DNA from: JAKVCB01 sp963578605 | Lineage (GTDB): Bacteria; Planctomycetota; Planctomycetia; Pirellulales; Lacipirellulaceae | Reading direction: 5' to 3' | NCBI GenBank assembly: GCA_963578605.1 | Contig: CAUZEA010000042.1 | Span: forward strand, 1-46,611 | Length of the DNA: 46,611 bases | Shown: positions 25,439-34,107 of the stretch, piece after piece | Layout: each line of letters begins with the position of its first letter | Numbering within the stretch: the first letter of the stretch is position 1 | The notes under the pieces: generated by a model | What the model was told of the DNA's origin: nothing | The model's database searches: none | What the model saw: the letters and a program-made list of their open reading frames with translations, nothing else | Made by a program: the position numbers and the translations under genes

Positions 25439-25928
25439 GACTGGGAGATGTCGATCGGGAAGCAGTACCGCACCAGCAATCATGATCGCCTCAACAGAAG
25501 GGGCCACTCGTAATGGAAAAACGGGCCGTTCCTGTCGAACCAGGCACTGGCACCTCAATAACTTTTCGATATTTTTTTTCGGTTGGCACCACAAATTCAG
25601 GCACATTCCCCCGGTGAAACCAATACATCCGTTTTCCCCGTCGCAACCGTTGTTGTCCGAGCCCGAGATCACAAAGCCTCGTGTTCAGACGGAGTTGGCA
25701 TCTGGTCCGTGCTGTCGCGGCACTCCGCTGGATACGTGCTCACCGAGTTTTCATGGTGAGTGTGCTGCCCGCGTACCTGCCGACACCTGTACTTCACGAA
25801 AGCCGGCAGTTGCCGACCCAGATGTGGGCAATTTCGGCACCGCTGGGCTTCACGGTAAGCTTGAGCAGTGACCCCGCAGGCAAACTGCGAACAAACCCAC
25901 GGTCCTATGGGCCCTGCCGCGAGCCGAC
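25439..25928. other. Intergenic stretch between divergent genes, nothing recognised
   Basis: About 490 bases. The frame of the next gene is open from 25681, but its translation here has none of the features of the sulfatase fold and no ribosome binding site, so I treat it as untranslated. I see no RNA gene, repeat or remnant that I can name. Confidence 0.4.
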
Positions 25929-25934
25929 TATACT
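25929..25934 (+). promoter_or_regulatory. -10 hexamer directly before the sulfatase-like gene
   Basis: TATACT (5 of 6 matches) ends seven bases before the ATG at 25942, with no Shine-Dalgarno sequence in between. This would give a leaderless message. Confidence 0.4.
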
Positions 25935-25941
25935 TGCCAGG

Positions 25942-27282
25942 ATGAACCAGAACGATATTGTCGTAATTGCGGTTGACGGGCTCGGCGCATCGGCACTAGG
26001 AGCCTATGGCAATACGTGGTTCGAAACACCATGCCTCGACGAACTCGCTAGCGAGTCGGTTCTAGCCGAGTGGTGTTTTGCCCCGGCAACTGACCTGGAC
26101 GCCGTGTACCGCTCACTCTGGACTGCGGACCATCCGCTCCGATTACTGGTCGAGCGAAAGGATGGTCATGCATCCCCCACCAGAGCAGAACCAGAGGCCT
26201 TGCCGCAGCTTTTGGCGAACCAGCAGTATCACACGACACTCCTGAGCGATGATACGGCGTTGCAAGAGTACGCGGGCGTGCAAGGATTTGCAGAAACAGC
26301 CTGGGTCACGCCTGCAGTGGCGGGGCACGCCAACGAGCCTGCCGAGACTCATTTTTCCCAGATGTTCGCCCGCGCAAGCCAACTGGTGACAGAGCACAAA
26401 GATCCGGAAGATGGGCCTGCAGGCCGACACGAGTTTCAAAAACAATTCTTATGGATCCACCTGAGTGGAATGACCGGTCCGTGGGACGCACCGCTCGACT
26501 GGCGTCAGGCCTTGTGCGACGACGACGACCCGATGCCCTACGACGGACTAAGGCCCCCGTGTTCCAAACTGAGCGGCGAAAATCCGGATGAGGTATTTCG
26601 GGTTGCCTGTGCCCATGCCTCCCAGGTGCAATTGCTTGATACCTGCCTGGGAGCGTTTTGTGATTCTCTACGGCTTGAAGGAAACAAAGACGGCCAGGCG
26701 GTTCCGCTCCTGGCCATCGTCGGTACCCGTGGATTTCCGCTCGGTGAACATGGATGCCTTGGCCACATCCGACCTCAACTCTTCACCGAACATGTGCATG
26801 TACCGCTATTGATTCGATTTCCCGATAGCACCGGTCAACTTCAGCGAATCCATGCGTTGGTCGAAACCGGCGATGTGATGCCAACCCTGCTTGATTGGGT
26901 GGCACGCGGAACCACCAACCTGGCCCGCTCCGACGGCCGCAGCCTGCTACCCCTGGTTGAGGGCAGTCGCACTGCATGGCGGGATCACACGGTTTCAATC
27001 TCGGCAGGTGGGTTGCGGGCAATTCGCACCCCTAGCTGGTGTCTGCAAGAAAACCCCGGTGAAGTTGGCATCCTATCTGGAAACGATGCAAACCGGTCGC
27101 CGGAACGGCAATTATTTCTTCGCCCCGATGACTATCATGAGATCAATGACATTGCAGACCTCCGCGGTGAGGTGGTCGAAGGGCTGGCTCAGACGATCCG
27201 GCAATTCGAAACGGCATGCCAGCAAAATGAGCCGCTTGACCAGCCCCAGCTTGAACCAATACTTCGTGAGCCAGCCGACTGA
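25942..27282 (+). CDS. Sulfatase-fold protein lacking catalytic and metal residues
   Basis: From the ATG at 25942 the product has 446 residues and no signal peptide. The fold is that of the arylsulfatase/alkaline phosphatase superfamily: DIVVIAVDGLGASALGAYGN, then FETPCLDELASES, then GFPLGEHGCLGH and HVPLLIRFP near residue 300. Key residues are missing. The usual DDxG metal pair is VDGLG. The C/S-x-P-S-R box that carries formylglycine is replaced by FAPATDLDAVYRSLW. The SDHG metal site reads GTRG. So this looks like a pseudo-enzyme, perhaps a binding or regulatory protein, or an enzyme with changed chemistry. The open frame extends to 25681 but without support. The gene is intact and lies alone between plsC and the large secreted protein. 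Confidence 0.8.
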   Translation: MNQNDIVVIAVDGLGASALGAYGNTWFETPCLDELASESVLAEWCFAPATDLDAVYRSLWTADHPLRLLVERKDGHASPTRAEPEALPQLLANQQYHTTLLSDDTALQEYAGVQGFAETAWVTPAVAGHANEPAETHFSQMFARASQLVTEHKDPEDGPAGRHEFQKQFLWIHLSGMTGPWDAPLDWRQALCDDDDPMPYDGLRPPCSKLSGENPDEVFRVACAHASQVQLLDTCLGAFCDSLRLEGNKDGQAVPLLAIVGTRGFPLGEHGCLGHIRPQLFTEHVHVPLLIRFPDSTGQLQRIHALVETGDVMPTLLDWVARGTTNLARSDGRSLLPLVEGSRTAWRDHTVSISAGGLRAIRTPSWCLQENPGEVGILSGNDANRSPERQLFLRPDDYHEINDIADLRGEVVEGLAQTIRQFETACQQNEPLDQPQLEPILREPAD

Positions 27283-27521
27283 CTGCACAGCTGGCACTGG
27301 GGCGTGGCCGATGCTGTTACCTGCATTCGCAGCCAGTATTTCAACCCGCATGAAAAGAGCTGCTTGCAAGCACTGATCGCTCTGGCATTCCAAAACCAAC
27401 GTAACTACAATCCGCCGCCTACTTTGTGGTAGGGCCAACTGACGCGGAAGGGGATTTTACAAGGTGACCCCGGGCTGTTTCTAATAACAGTTTCGGAACA
27501 CGTTCGCATTAACGATCTGCC

Positions 27522-30500
27522 ATGACCGGACAAGGACGTCCGCAACTGAGCGTTGAATCTCGTACCTGCAGTGTGCGTCCGGGGAAGCTTGCGCCGCGAC
27601 ATCAACCCGCTATTGGGAGGACTGCGGCATGGCTTTGTGCCTGTGCCGCTTTACTGCCAGCAGAAACAACGGAGGCAGCGCCAAGCAACGCCCGCCTTGT
27701 TTCCCAGCGGCAAGATCTCATCTTTGTTCCGGGTGAACAATTCCATTTTCAGTTGAAGCTGCTGCTTCCCGAATATGTGATTGGCCGCTTTCTTGACGTC
27801 AAAGTTCAACTGCGATCTGCCGCAGGTGGTAAAGCCAGCTGGAACTTCGAGGAAAAACTTCAGGTCCCGCTTGATGGAAAACTTACCAAGGAATTTACGA
27901 TCGACCTGCCTGGCGTCGAAGCAGCGTATGAAATTGCCGTTACGGCAGCGCCACCCCGCGCATTTCAACGGTTCGGCCTGAGGGGGCGTCCCAAGTTCCT
28001 GATCGACCGATCCTTTGAACTGGTCGTCCTGGGCGGGACATCACCTGCCCAGACCGATCCACAGAGATCGTGGCAGGAAATCGGGTTGTTCGAGCCGACA
28101 AACCCGCGTTGGTGGCAACGGCTTCCAAGTTGGACCCAGTTGCACCGGCTATCAGGCGTGGGCCCAAACGGCACATCCGGGAGCACCGAACCGCAGTTAG
28201 TTCAGCTTGAGCATGGCAGTTTTGTAAAACTACCCCCTCCAGATGCCAGTTCAGGGGGTGCGCCACACTGGCAGGCATATGCCTTGCCGGTCAATGATCT
28301 TGGTCATCCGCATCAGGTAGAAATCGAATATCTGACCGATACGGAGTCGAAGCTCGCGTTCACTATCCTTCAGCCGAACACCAACAGCGACTCGTTTCCT
28401 GCAGAAGCGACTGTTTTCAAGGACCGGCATGCCACAGTTGACGAGGCGCCGCTGCAAAAACATCGGCTTTTGTTCTGGCCTCGTTCACGTTCTCCCATCC
28501 TACTCATCTCGAATGTGCACCGGGAAATTCCAGCGCATTTTGGGAAAATTCGCGTGTTTGCAGGACCCGCGCGGCTTTCCCCTGCGGAAAGCCGACCTGT
28601 CGCAAGGGAACGGAGTCGACAGCGGCTGGTGGCAATGTACGTTTCCGAATCGTCGCTCCTGAACCAGGCCGCGACGGCAAACCGTCATGACGGGGAGAGT
28701 GAAACGGAAAACGAGTTTCAACAAACTTCACTCACTCGGTTCAACCAGCTCGTCGACTACCTTCACTACGGTGGTTACAACGCCGCGATCTTGGCTGTCG
28801 GGGAACCATCCGGTCTGCAGTCGAGAACTTCGGTGCCCAACGAGCCCGCAGGTACCGAGTCAACTGGCGATCCGCAAGTGGACCAACTGGAACTGGCTTT
28901 GCGAATTTTTGAACGTCAGGGCCTGTCCCTAATCCCTGCCATTCGATTTGAAAAGAACACCCGCATAATTGTTCAGGAACTACTTGCCCGCTACGGAACC
29001 CACAAGTCCCTGGGTGGTTTGGGACTGCAACTCTCGGGACCGGAACTCCGGCGGCAATTCGATGGGGATTGTGCCCGAGCCACGCGCGATTTCGGTCAGC
29101 TTGCGGAATGGATTCGCGAAACTGGTAGCGGACGGCGTCTTATTCTGACAACCGAGAATTTGTTTTCGGGACCCGACATCGAACCCCGTTTACGCCCCCA
29201 GTTACTGGAGAAAACCAGCCTGCAACCGTTACTTCAGGACCTGGCTATCGATCCCGCCGCACTGGCCGAAATTCCAGCCCTGGTGCTCTTGCGCCCACAG
29301 TTTGAATCTCCAGCTAGACCGCTCGTTGACCGGGCCACCGACCTGCAAATCAATCGCAGTAACGATTTCACACAGCTAACCGATGAGGGATCGCTGCCAG
29401 GACTCTTGATTTATCACCGCAGTCGGGCAAACCCACTGGCGGAGGTTGAGAACGAACCACTCCCACTGGGTGAATTAGCCAACCTGCCATCGACAACACA
29501 GTTCGTACCGAACGGAACTGCTGCTCGGCGATCTTTTGTGACCACGCTTGCCTCCAGTGATGTAGATGTGCTTGTGAATGGCGGCGCTCGACGTCTGCTC
29601 GCCGAAGAGGAGAGTATGCGTGAACTCAGGCGGGTGTTCAGCGTGCTGCCTGGCAACGCAGCCGAGGTCGAAGTCGAACGGCAACAACCAGTCACGCTTC
29701 GTTCCTATCGTCGGAGCAACGACACGACCACATGCATCATCAACGAATCGCGTTGGGCTGTGACAACCCAGGTTACCGTAAGCGTACCAAAACAAACGGC
29801 GATCACCTTCACAGGTGGGGTTGGGCCGGCATCGGGCAACGATCGACTCTTGAATAAGGGAAACCACGCCCTCCGTTTTGAACTTGCCCCGTACGCAATG
29901 CAAGCAGTCCGGTTTAGCAATGCTCATATTGAGCTAACCGGTGTACAAGTTGAAATATCATCTGCGGCCAAGGAACAGCTCTCCGCCAGGATTGAAGATC
30001 TAACCCGCCGCGAGCTCACCAACGAAGAATACGGCCAGTACCGTGTCCTTACCAATCCCGGAATCGAAGCGTTCGGGGAGGAGCCGTCTACCGAGCCGAT
30101 CTCAGGCTGGTGGCCACTGAATCCATTAGGCACGGCAGAAATTGTCTATTCGGAGTTGTCTCCCTTCAAAGGACGCACCTGCCTGCTCCTCAAATCGACG
30201 GGTAACGCGGCTGGTGTGCAGAGTCACGATTTTGCGATCCCTGCCACAGGCCAACTGGCGTTGACTGCACATTTTCGTGGCCGGAATATTGATCCGAAAA
30301 CAGAACTGCGGATTGTTTTTGAATCGTTGGGAAAGCCGCACTACCGGCAGTTGACGGTGCTGGGTGGTCCGAATCCATCAGCGCTGCCAATCAACGAAGA
30401 ATGGACCGCATACGCTTTCAGCGTGGAGGACCTGCCGCTAAATTCAAACGCGAAAATGTACATCCGGTTCGAGTTATTGGGTGCTGGAGAAGTTTCAATC

Positions 30501-30815
30501 GATGATGTTAGTCTACAGCATTTGCTCTTTCCGCTCGATTACTATCCGGCATCTGAGTATCAACGTTACGAGTTACTGAAAAAAATCAGAGCTGCCGAGA
30601 GTGCTTTACGAAAAGGACACCTGACGAATTGTGAACAGTTATTGGACGGTTATTGGCCCCGGTTCATTGAAGAGTACCTGCCGGTTCCAGAGTCGGATCA
30701 CGATGGCGCCACGCCGCAAATGGCTGACCAAAAGTCGGAACCCTTACCGCCACTCGAAGACTCCAATCCCCCGCCTTCTCTCTCGGAGCGATTGCGTGGC
30801 TTGCTATGGTTCTAG
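27522..30815 (+). CDS. Large exported protein with a GH10-like barrel region and C-terminal jelly-roll-like domain
   Basis: The 1097-residue product has a 33-residue basic N-terminus followed by a hydrophobic signal segment (TAAWLCACAALLPAET). Residues about 60-170 look like a beta-sandwich. The centre (about 400-620) contains FNQLVDYLHYGGYNAAILAV and FERQGLSLIPAIRF, which I take as a TIM-barrel of the planctomycete GHL10-like type. Near 850-1010 is a carbohydrate-binding-like sandwich ending GAGEVSIDDVSLQHL. The end is Pro/Glu-rich. I do not see a clear pair of catalytic acids, so hydrolase activity is not shown. It would act outside the cytoplasm, perhaps on sugars or the cell surface. Its stop codon overlaps that of the convergent DUF456 gene within CTAG. 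Confidence 0.75.
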   Translation: MTGQGRPQLSVESRTCSVRPGKLAPRHQPAIGRTAAWLCACAALLPAETTEAAPSNARLVSQRQDLIFVPGEQFHFQLKLLLPEYVIGRFLDVKVQLRSAAGGKASWNFEEKLQVPLDGKLTKEFTIDLPGVEAAYEIAVTAAPPRAFQRFGLRGRPKFLIDRSFELVVLGGTSPAQTDPQRSWQEIGLFEPTNPRWWQRLPSWTQLHRLSGVGPNGTSGSTEPQLVQLEHGSFVKLPPPDASSGGAPHWQAYALPVNDLGHPHQVEIEYLTDTESKLAFTILQPNTNSDSFPAEATVFKDRHATVDEAPLQKHRLLFWPRSRSPILLISNVHREIPAHFGKIRVFAGPARLSPAESRPVARERSRQRLVAMYVSESSLLNQAATANRHDGESETENEFQQTSLTRFNQLVDYLHYGGYNAAILAVGEPSGLQSRTSVPNEPAGTESTGDPQVDQLELALRIFERQGLSLIPAIRFEKNTRIIVQELLARYGTHKSLGGLGLQLSGPELRRQFDGDCARATRDFGQLAEWIRETGSGRRLILTTENLFSGPDIEPRLRPQLLEKTSLQPLLQDLAIDPAALAEIPALVLLRPQFESPARPLVDRATDLQINRSNDFTQLTDEGSLPGLLIYHRSRANPLAEVENEPLPLGELANLPSTTQFVPNGTAARRSFVTTLASSDVDVLVNGGARRLLAEEESMRELRRVFSVLPGNAAEVEVERQQPVTLRSYRRSNDTTTCIINESRWAVTTQVTVSVPKQTAITFTGGVGPASGNDRLLNKGNHALRFELAPYAMQAVRFSNAHIELTGVQVEISSAAKEQLSARIEDLTRRELTNEEYGQYRVLTNPGIEAFGEEPSTEPISGWWPLNPLGTAEIVYSELSPFKGRTCLLLKSTGNAAGVQSHDFAIPATGQLALTAHFRGRNIDPKTELRIVFESLGKPHYRQLTVLGGPNPSALPINEEWTAYAFSVEDLPLNSNAKMYIRFELLGAGEVSIDDVSLQHLLFPLDYYPASEYQRYELLKKIRAAESALRKGHLTNCEQLLDGYWPRFIEEYLPVPESDHDGATPQMADQKSEPLPPLEDSNPPPSLSERLRGLLWF

Positions 30816-31366
30816 CCGCCTGTACAGAGTGCAACCACGACCATCGCAACCATAATCACTCCCACCAGTGACTTTACCCCGGTACCAAGCAAGCGGCCCC
30901 AGAAAGCCCCCCAACTCACCTGCCATGTCTTCTCGGTCGCTGTTCCCAGCGACATTTCACCCAGGAAGGCTCCCCCCGCAGCGCCAGCTGCCCCAAAAAT
31001 GACTGCCCCGACGAGGGAACCCACCATCGGAATCGGTAATCCGATCATCGCGCCGGCCAACCCTCCAAATAGAGAACCGATTAAGGCAAGTACGACAGCC
31101 CGTCGGCTCCCCCCTGCCCGCTGCGTACCGAGTACCCCGCCAAGAAATTCAAGGACTTCACCAACCACTGCCATCACCAGCAAGGCAATGACCCACGGCC
31201 ATTCGATCTCCACCCGCCAGGTTGAGGGAATCACGTAGGAGTAGATGGCGACGGCAGCCGCAATTAGCCATGTGCCTGGCAAACCAACGAACATCAGCAA
31301 CCAAAAAATCAGGACGACCAAAATCAAGCAACAAACGGCTAGAATCGAAAGGATGACTTCAAGCAC
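30812..31366 (-). CDS. DUF456 family membrane protein
   Basis: The 184-residue protein has five or six hydrophobic segments and Gly-rich loops: FWLLMFVGLPGTWLIAAAVA, GEVLEFLGGVLGTQRAGGSR, GLAGAMIGLPIPMVGSLVGA and GAAGAAGGAFLGEM. The LPGTWL and VLEFLGGVLGTQRAGGSRR motifs identify DUF456, a bacterial membrane family of unknown function. The start is a GTG at 31366 with AAAGGA six bases upstream; this sequence overlaps the end of dusB (TGA at 31370-31372). It is thus the last gene of queG-dusB-DUF456. Confidence 0.88.
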   Translation of the reverse strand: MLEVILSILAVCCLILVVLIFWLLMFVGLPGTWLIAAAVAIYSYVIPSTWRVEIEWPWVIALLVMAVVGEVLEFLGGVLGTQRAGGSRRAVVLALIGSLFGGLAGAMIGLPIPMVGSLVGAVIFGAAGAAGGAFLGEMSLGTATEKTWQVSWGAFWGRLLGTGVKSLVGVIMVAMVVVALCTGG

Positions 31367-31369
31367 GCC

Positions 31370-32515
31370 TCATCCTTTGGCAATAGCACCGGCCCATGCA
31401 GGCTGCTGATCGCGTGTGGGGTTGCAACTTTCGCCGACAGGCGGGATTGCGTCATGAGATCGGGGATTTGGCTCGGTGATCTGAGGATGCACTCCCGGAC
31501 CATCGGCCGCATACCATTTATTGAGCACTTCACGCCATGCCCCAGCTTGTTTCACCTGGCAAAAATCTTTCCGTACCTGCTGGTGATGTGGGTGCAGCTG
31601 GGAATACTTAATTGCAGACTTTCGCATATCGGGTACGCAGCGTACCGGCCCGAAGGTTTCTTCGGCAAGTCGGTAGTGCTCTGCAATGACGTCCCGTTGC
31701 TCGTGCAATGAGGGGGGAAGGGGAAGGGGCAACCCCTGGGCCAACGCCCGAGCCTGACCAAAGATCCAGGGATTTCCAATCGCACCTCGGGCAACCGTGA
31801 CCCCATCGACGCCAGTGTATGCAAGCATATCGAGGCAAGCCCGGGCAGAAAACAAGTCTCCACTGCCCAAAACAACGCGCTGACCGGCGTAGCGTTTCAA
31901 ATCTCGCAAGAACTCCCACCGCGAGGGCCCGTCGTAGCGTTGAGTTACCGTGCGACCATGGACCGTGATGGCTGCCACGCCGCGTTCATAAGCACCGTCA
32001 AAAATCTCGAAAAAGTTATCCCGACTTTCAGGGGTATCGTCGATCCCACGGCGCATCTTGACCGTCACGGGAATCGAAGCCGGTACCGAATCGCGCACGC
32101 GCGACACGATTTCCAAAGCAACCGCTGGCTGGCCGAGGTGAAATCCTCCACGACATCGCCCCAAAACCTTCTTCACCGGACATCCGAAATTAATGTCGAT
32201 TGCATCGAAGCCATGCTCCACCAGGCGCTGGGCTGCAAGACCAAACTGCGCTGGTTCCGCACCCATCAACTGACCGCCAACCGGGTGCTCTTCGTCGGCC
32301 ACCGCCAAAAAATGGTGGTTCTTGCGCCGCGGCTTCAGTGCCACCAGAAACTTGTCGAGCATGACTTCGCAAAGCGTGTACGGCACTCCCAGGCGACGCG
32401 CAGTGACTCGCATCGGCAGGTCGCTATAACCACTCAAAGCTGCCTGCACTACAGGAAAATCAAGCTCGATCGGTCCGATTCGCAGGGGACACGACGGGCG
32501 ACACAAATGGTTCAT
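31370..32515 (-). CDS. dusB: tRNA dihydrouridine synthase
   Basis: This FMN enzyme reduces uridines in the tRNA D-loop. The 381-residue protein has PVVQAALSGYSDLPMR (FMN-binding start), EHPVGGQLMGAEP, AIDINFGCPVKK with the catalytic Cys112, VTVKMRRGID, AITVHGRTVTQRYDG, and VVLGSGDLFSA then VTVARGAIGNPWIF (phosphate binding). The usual GxGAGSAL after GCPVKK is GRCRGGFHL. The last 50 residues (after WYAADGPG) are not conserved in the family. The gene starts 39 bases after queG on the same strand; DusB is a reasonable subgroup, but DusA/DusC type is not ruled out. Confidence 0.88.
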   Translation of the reverse strand: MNHLCRPSCPLRIGPIELDFPVVQAALSGYSDLPMRVTARRLGVPYTLCEVMLDKFLVALKPRRKNHHFLAVADEEHPVGGQLMGAEPAQFGLAAQRLVEHGFDAIDINFGCPVKKVLGRCRGGFHLGQPAVALEIVSRVRDSVPASIPVTVKMRRGIDDTPESRDNFFEIFDGAYERGVAAITVHGRTVTQRYDGPSRWEFLRDLKRYAGQRVVLGSGDLFSARACLDMLAYTGVDGVTVARGAIGNPWIFGQARALAQGLPLPLPPSLHEQRDVIAEHYRLAEETFGPVRCVPDMRKSAIKYSQLHPHHQQVRKDFCQVKQAGAWREVLNKWYAADGPGVHPQITEPNPRSHDAIPPVGESCNPTRDQQPAWAGAIAKG

Positions 32516-32554
32516 ACTCTGAATTGTCTCTTTTGGAACGTGCTCTCGTCAACA

Positions 32555-33706
32555 TCAGGGGCTCTGTGGAGATGGCCGTTGAGCCAGGTACAGAAGCGCG
32601 GCGTCGATTTCCCTGCAGACTTCTGTGTCCTCCTCAATTTGACGACGCCTGCTGAGTTCGGAGCTGACTTCTGCGGCATGGTAGTTGCCCAGCGCCCAGG
32701 CCGTGGCGCCGCGGATGAGCGGTTCCTGGTCAACGAGGCCTTTGAACAGTGCTGGTATTGCTTCCGGGACGGGGTGATTTCCCAACACAATGGCGGCATT
32801 TCGGAGCAGTCCCCGACGGCGTGGCCGCCACAGCGGAGTGCTCCGAAACCGCGCGCGAAATTCCTCGTCGGTCAGCGAAAAAAGCGGGATCAATTCGAGT
32901 GGATTGTGATCCGATAACGGCTGAAAAGCTGGCTCGCTTGTGGTTGCTGCCTGAGAATTCCAGGGACACACTTCCTGGCAAACATCACACCCGAATACCC
33001 ATTGCCCTACCCCGCGACGAAGTTCAACGGGAACGGAATCTTTCAATTCGATCGTCAAATAGCTGATACAGCGTGAAGCGTCGAGGACATAGGGTTGCGG
33101 GAATGCTTGCGTCGGACATGCATCCAGGCACGCCCGACACGTGCCGCAATGATCGGTTGCTTGGGGTGCGTCGTACACAAGCTGTTGATCGGTCAATAGC
33201 GCGGCCAGGAAAAACCAACTCCCGCGGTCCCGATTCAGCAGCAACGTGTTCTTGCCAATCCAACCAAGCCCAGCCAGTTCGGCAAAGTCGCGTTCCATCA
33301 GGGGAGCTGTGTCGACCACACCACGCGTAACCGCCTGGGGAGACAAACACTGCAGGTGGCCCGTCAACTCGTTTAATCGGTTGCGGATGAGGTCGTGATA
33401 GTCGGTACTGCCCCAGGCATAACGGGAAAGGCGCCCCAACCCGATTGGCGGGTCCACCGGCTGCAACGTTGCATAATCGATCCCCAGCATGAGCAGGCTT
33501 TGCACGCCATCCAGCACACCACGGGGGTGGTCGTAGGCATCCCGACGGTCAGCAATGTAATGCATCTGCCCAGCAAAACCGGCATCAAGCCACGCATCCA
33601 GCCGGGCCGCTCCGGGAACCGTGACAGCCGGGCAGACACCCGTTAACGAAAAACCGAGTTGACGGGCTTTCGACTTGAGTTGCTGGGTAAGGAGGGCCGG
33701 TTCCAT
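32555..33706 (-). CDS. queG: Epoxyqueuosine reductase
   Basis: QueG takes oxygen from epoxyqueuosine in tRNA, the last step of queuosine synthesis, using cobalamin and two [4Fe-4S] clusters. The 383-residue protein shows the catalytic Asp132 in VVDTAPLMER, GLGWIGKNTLLLN, and two cluster motifs: CGTCRACLDACP (C187, C190, C193, C197) and FGCDVCQEVCPWN (C240, C243, C247) plus C213. The C-terminal part (about 330-375) has HEAT-like helices (IRGATAWALGNY) that contact tRNA. Co-location with a tRNA dihydrouridine synthase is a tRNA modification theme. The ATG at 33706 follows TAGAAT by eight bases, without Shine-Dalgarno. Confidence 0.93.
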   Translation of the reverse strand: MEPALLTQQLKSKARQLGFSLTGVCPAVTVPGAARLDAWLDAGFAGQMHYIADRRDAYDHPRGVLDGVQSLLMLGIDYATLQPVDPPIGLGRLSRYAWGSTDYHDLIRNRLNELTGHLQCLSPQAVTRGVVDTAPLMERDFAELAGLGWIGKNTLLLNRDRGSWFFLAALLTDQQLVYDAPQATDHCGTCRACLDACPTQAFPQPYVLDASRCISYLTIELKDSVPVELRRGVGQWVFGCDVCQEVCPWNSQAATTSEPAFQPLSDHNPLELIPLFSLTDEEFRARFRSTPLWRPRRRGLLRNAAIVLGNHPVPEAIPALFKGLVDQEPLIRGATAWALGNYHAAEVSSELSRRRQIEEDTEVCREIDAALLYLAQRPSPQSP

Positions 33707-33714
33707 GAAAAACT

Positions 33715-33720
33715 ATTCTA
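33715..33720 (-). promoter_or_regulatory. -10 hexamer directly before queG-dusB-DUF456
   Basis: On the minus strand TAGAAT (5 of 6 matches) occupies 33720-33715, eight bases before the queG ATG. The message would have a leader of zero to two bases. The -35 is not clear. Confidence 0.4.
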
Positions 33721-34030
33721 CCGTAAGGCTGCCTGGTCCGTCATCAACTCGCCCACCTGCACCACGGTCGGGACGCTGCTCCTGCAGCGGGACCATCGGA
33801 AATCAGGCCGTCCGGCACGAAGCGAACCCCCAAGTGCCGGTTGTAACGAGCGTCAACGGCTTTGTTTTCACAAGCAGGGTAAAAACAGCCTAGCCATCGA
33901 GTGATTCGGGTTGCTTCCACCAGGGCCGCCGTTGGCTCCCGCGCCAGAACTTCCAACGGGCTTGATTTTACGACAAGAAAACCGCCCACCGGCCACTTTT
34001 CCGCGGAGAGTCCGGTTTTGCGACTTGCCC
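33721..34030. other. Intergenic stretch between queG and a small secreted protein
   Basis: About 310 bases between divergent genes. I see no gene or remnant I can name. Open frames exist on both strands but have no ribosome binding sites or conserved-looking features. Confidence 0.4.
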
Positions 34031-34046
34031 ATTGCCCGCGGGCAAT
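34031..34046. promoter_or_regulatory. 16-bp perfect palindrome upstream of a secreted protein gene
   Basis: ATTGCCCGCGGGCAAT is its own reverse complement over all 16 bases. It lies 61 bases before the ATG at 34108, the position of an operator or of a leader hairpin. No -10/-35 pair is evident next to it. Confidence 0.4.
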
Positions 34047-34107
34047 TAAGCTGGAGTTCGTTAGCTGTGGGGACTTCTTGAGAGCGACAACCCTGAGGAA
34101 AAACCAG

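Noticed and set aside
25681..25941. N-terminal extension of the sulfatase-like protein
   Set aside because: The 87 extra residues show no signal peptide, no fold elements and no ribosome binding site, whereas the ATG at 25942 starts just before the first beta strand and follows a TATACT.
31940..32917. 325-residue open frame on the plus strand
   Set aside because: It is antisense to dusB and queG, whose motifs are complete. It has no recognisable domain and no ribosome binding site.
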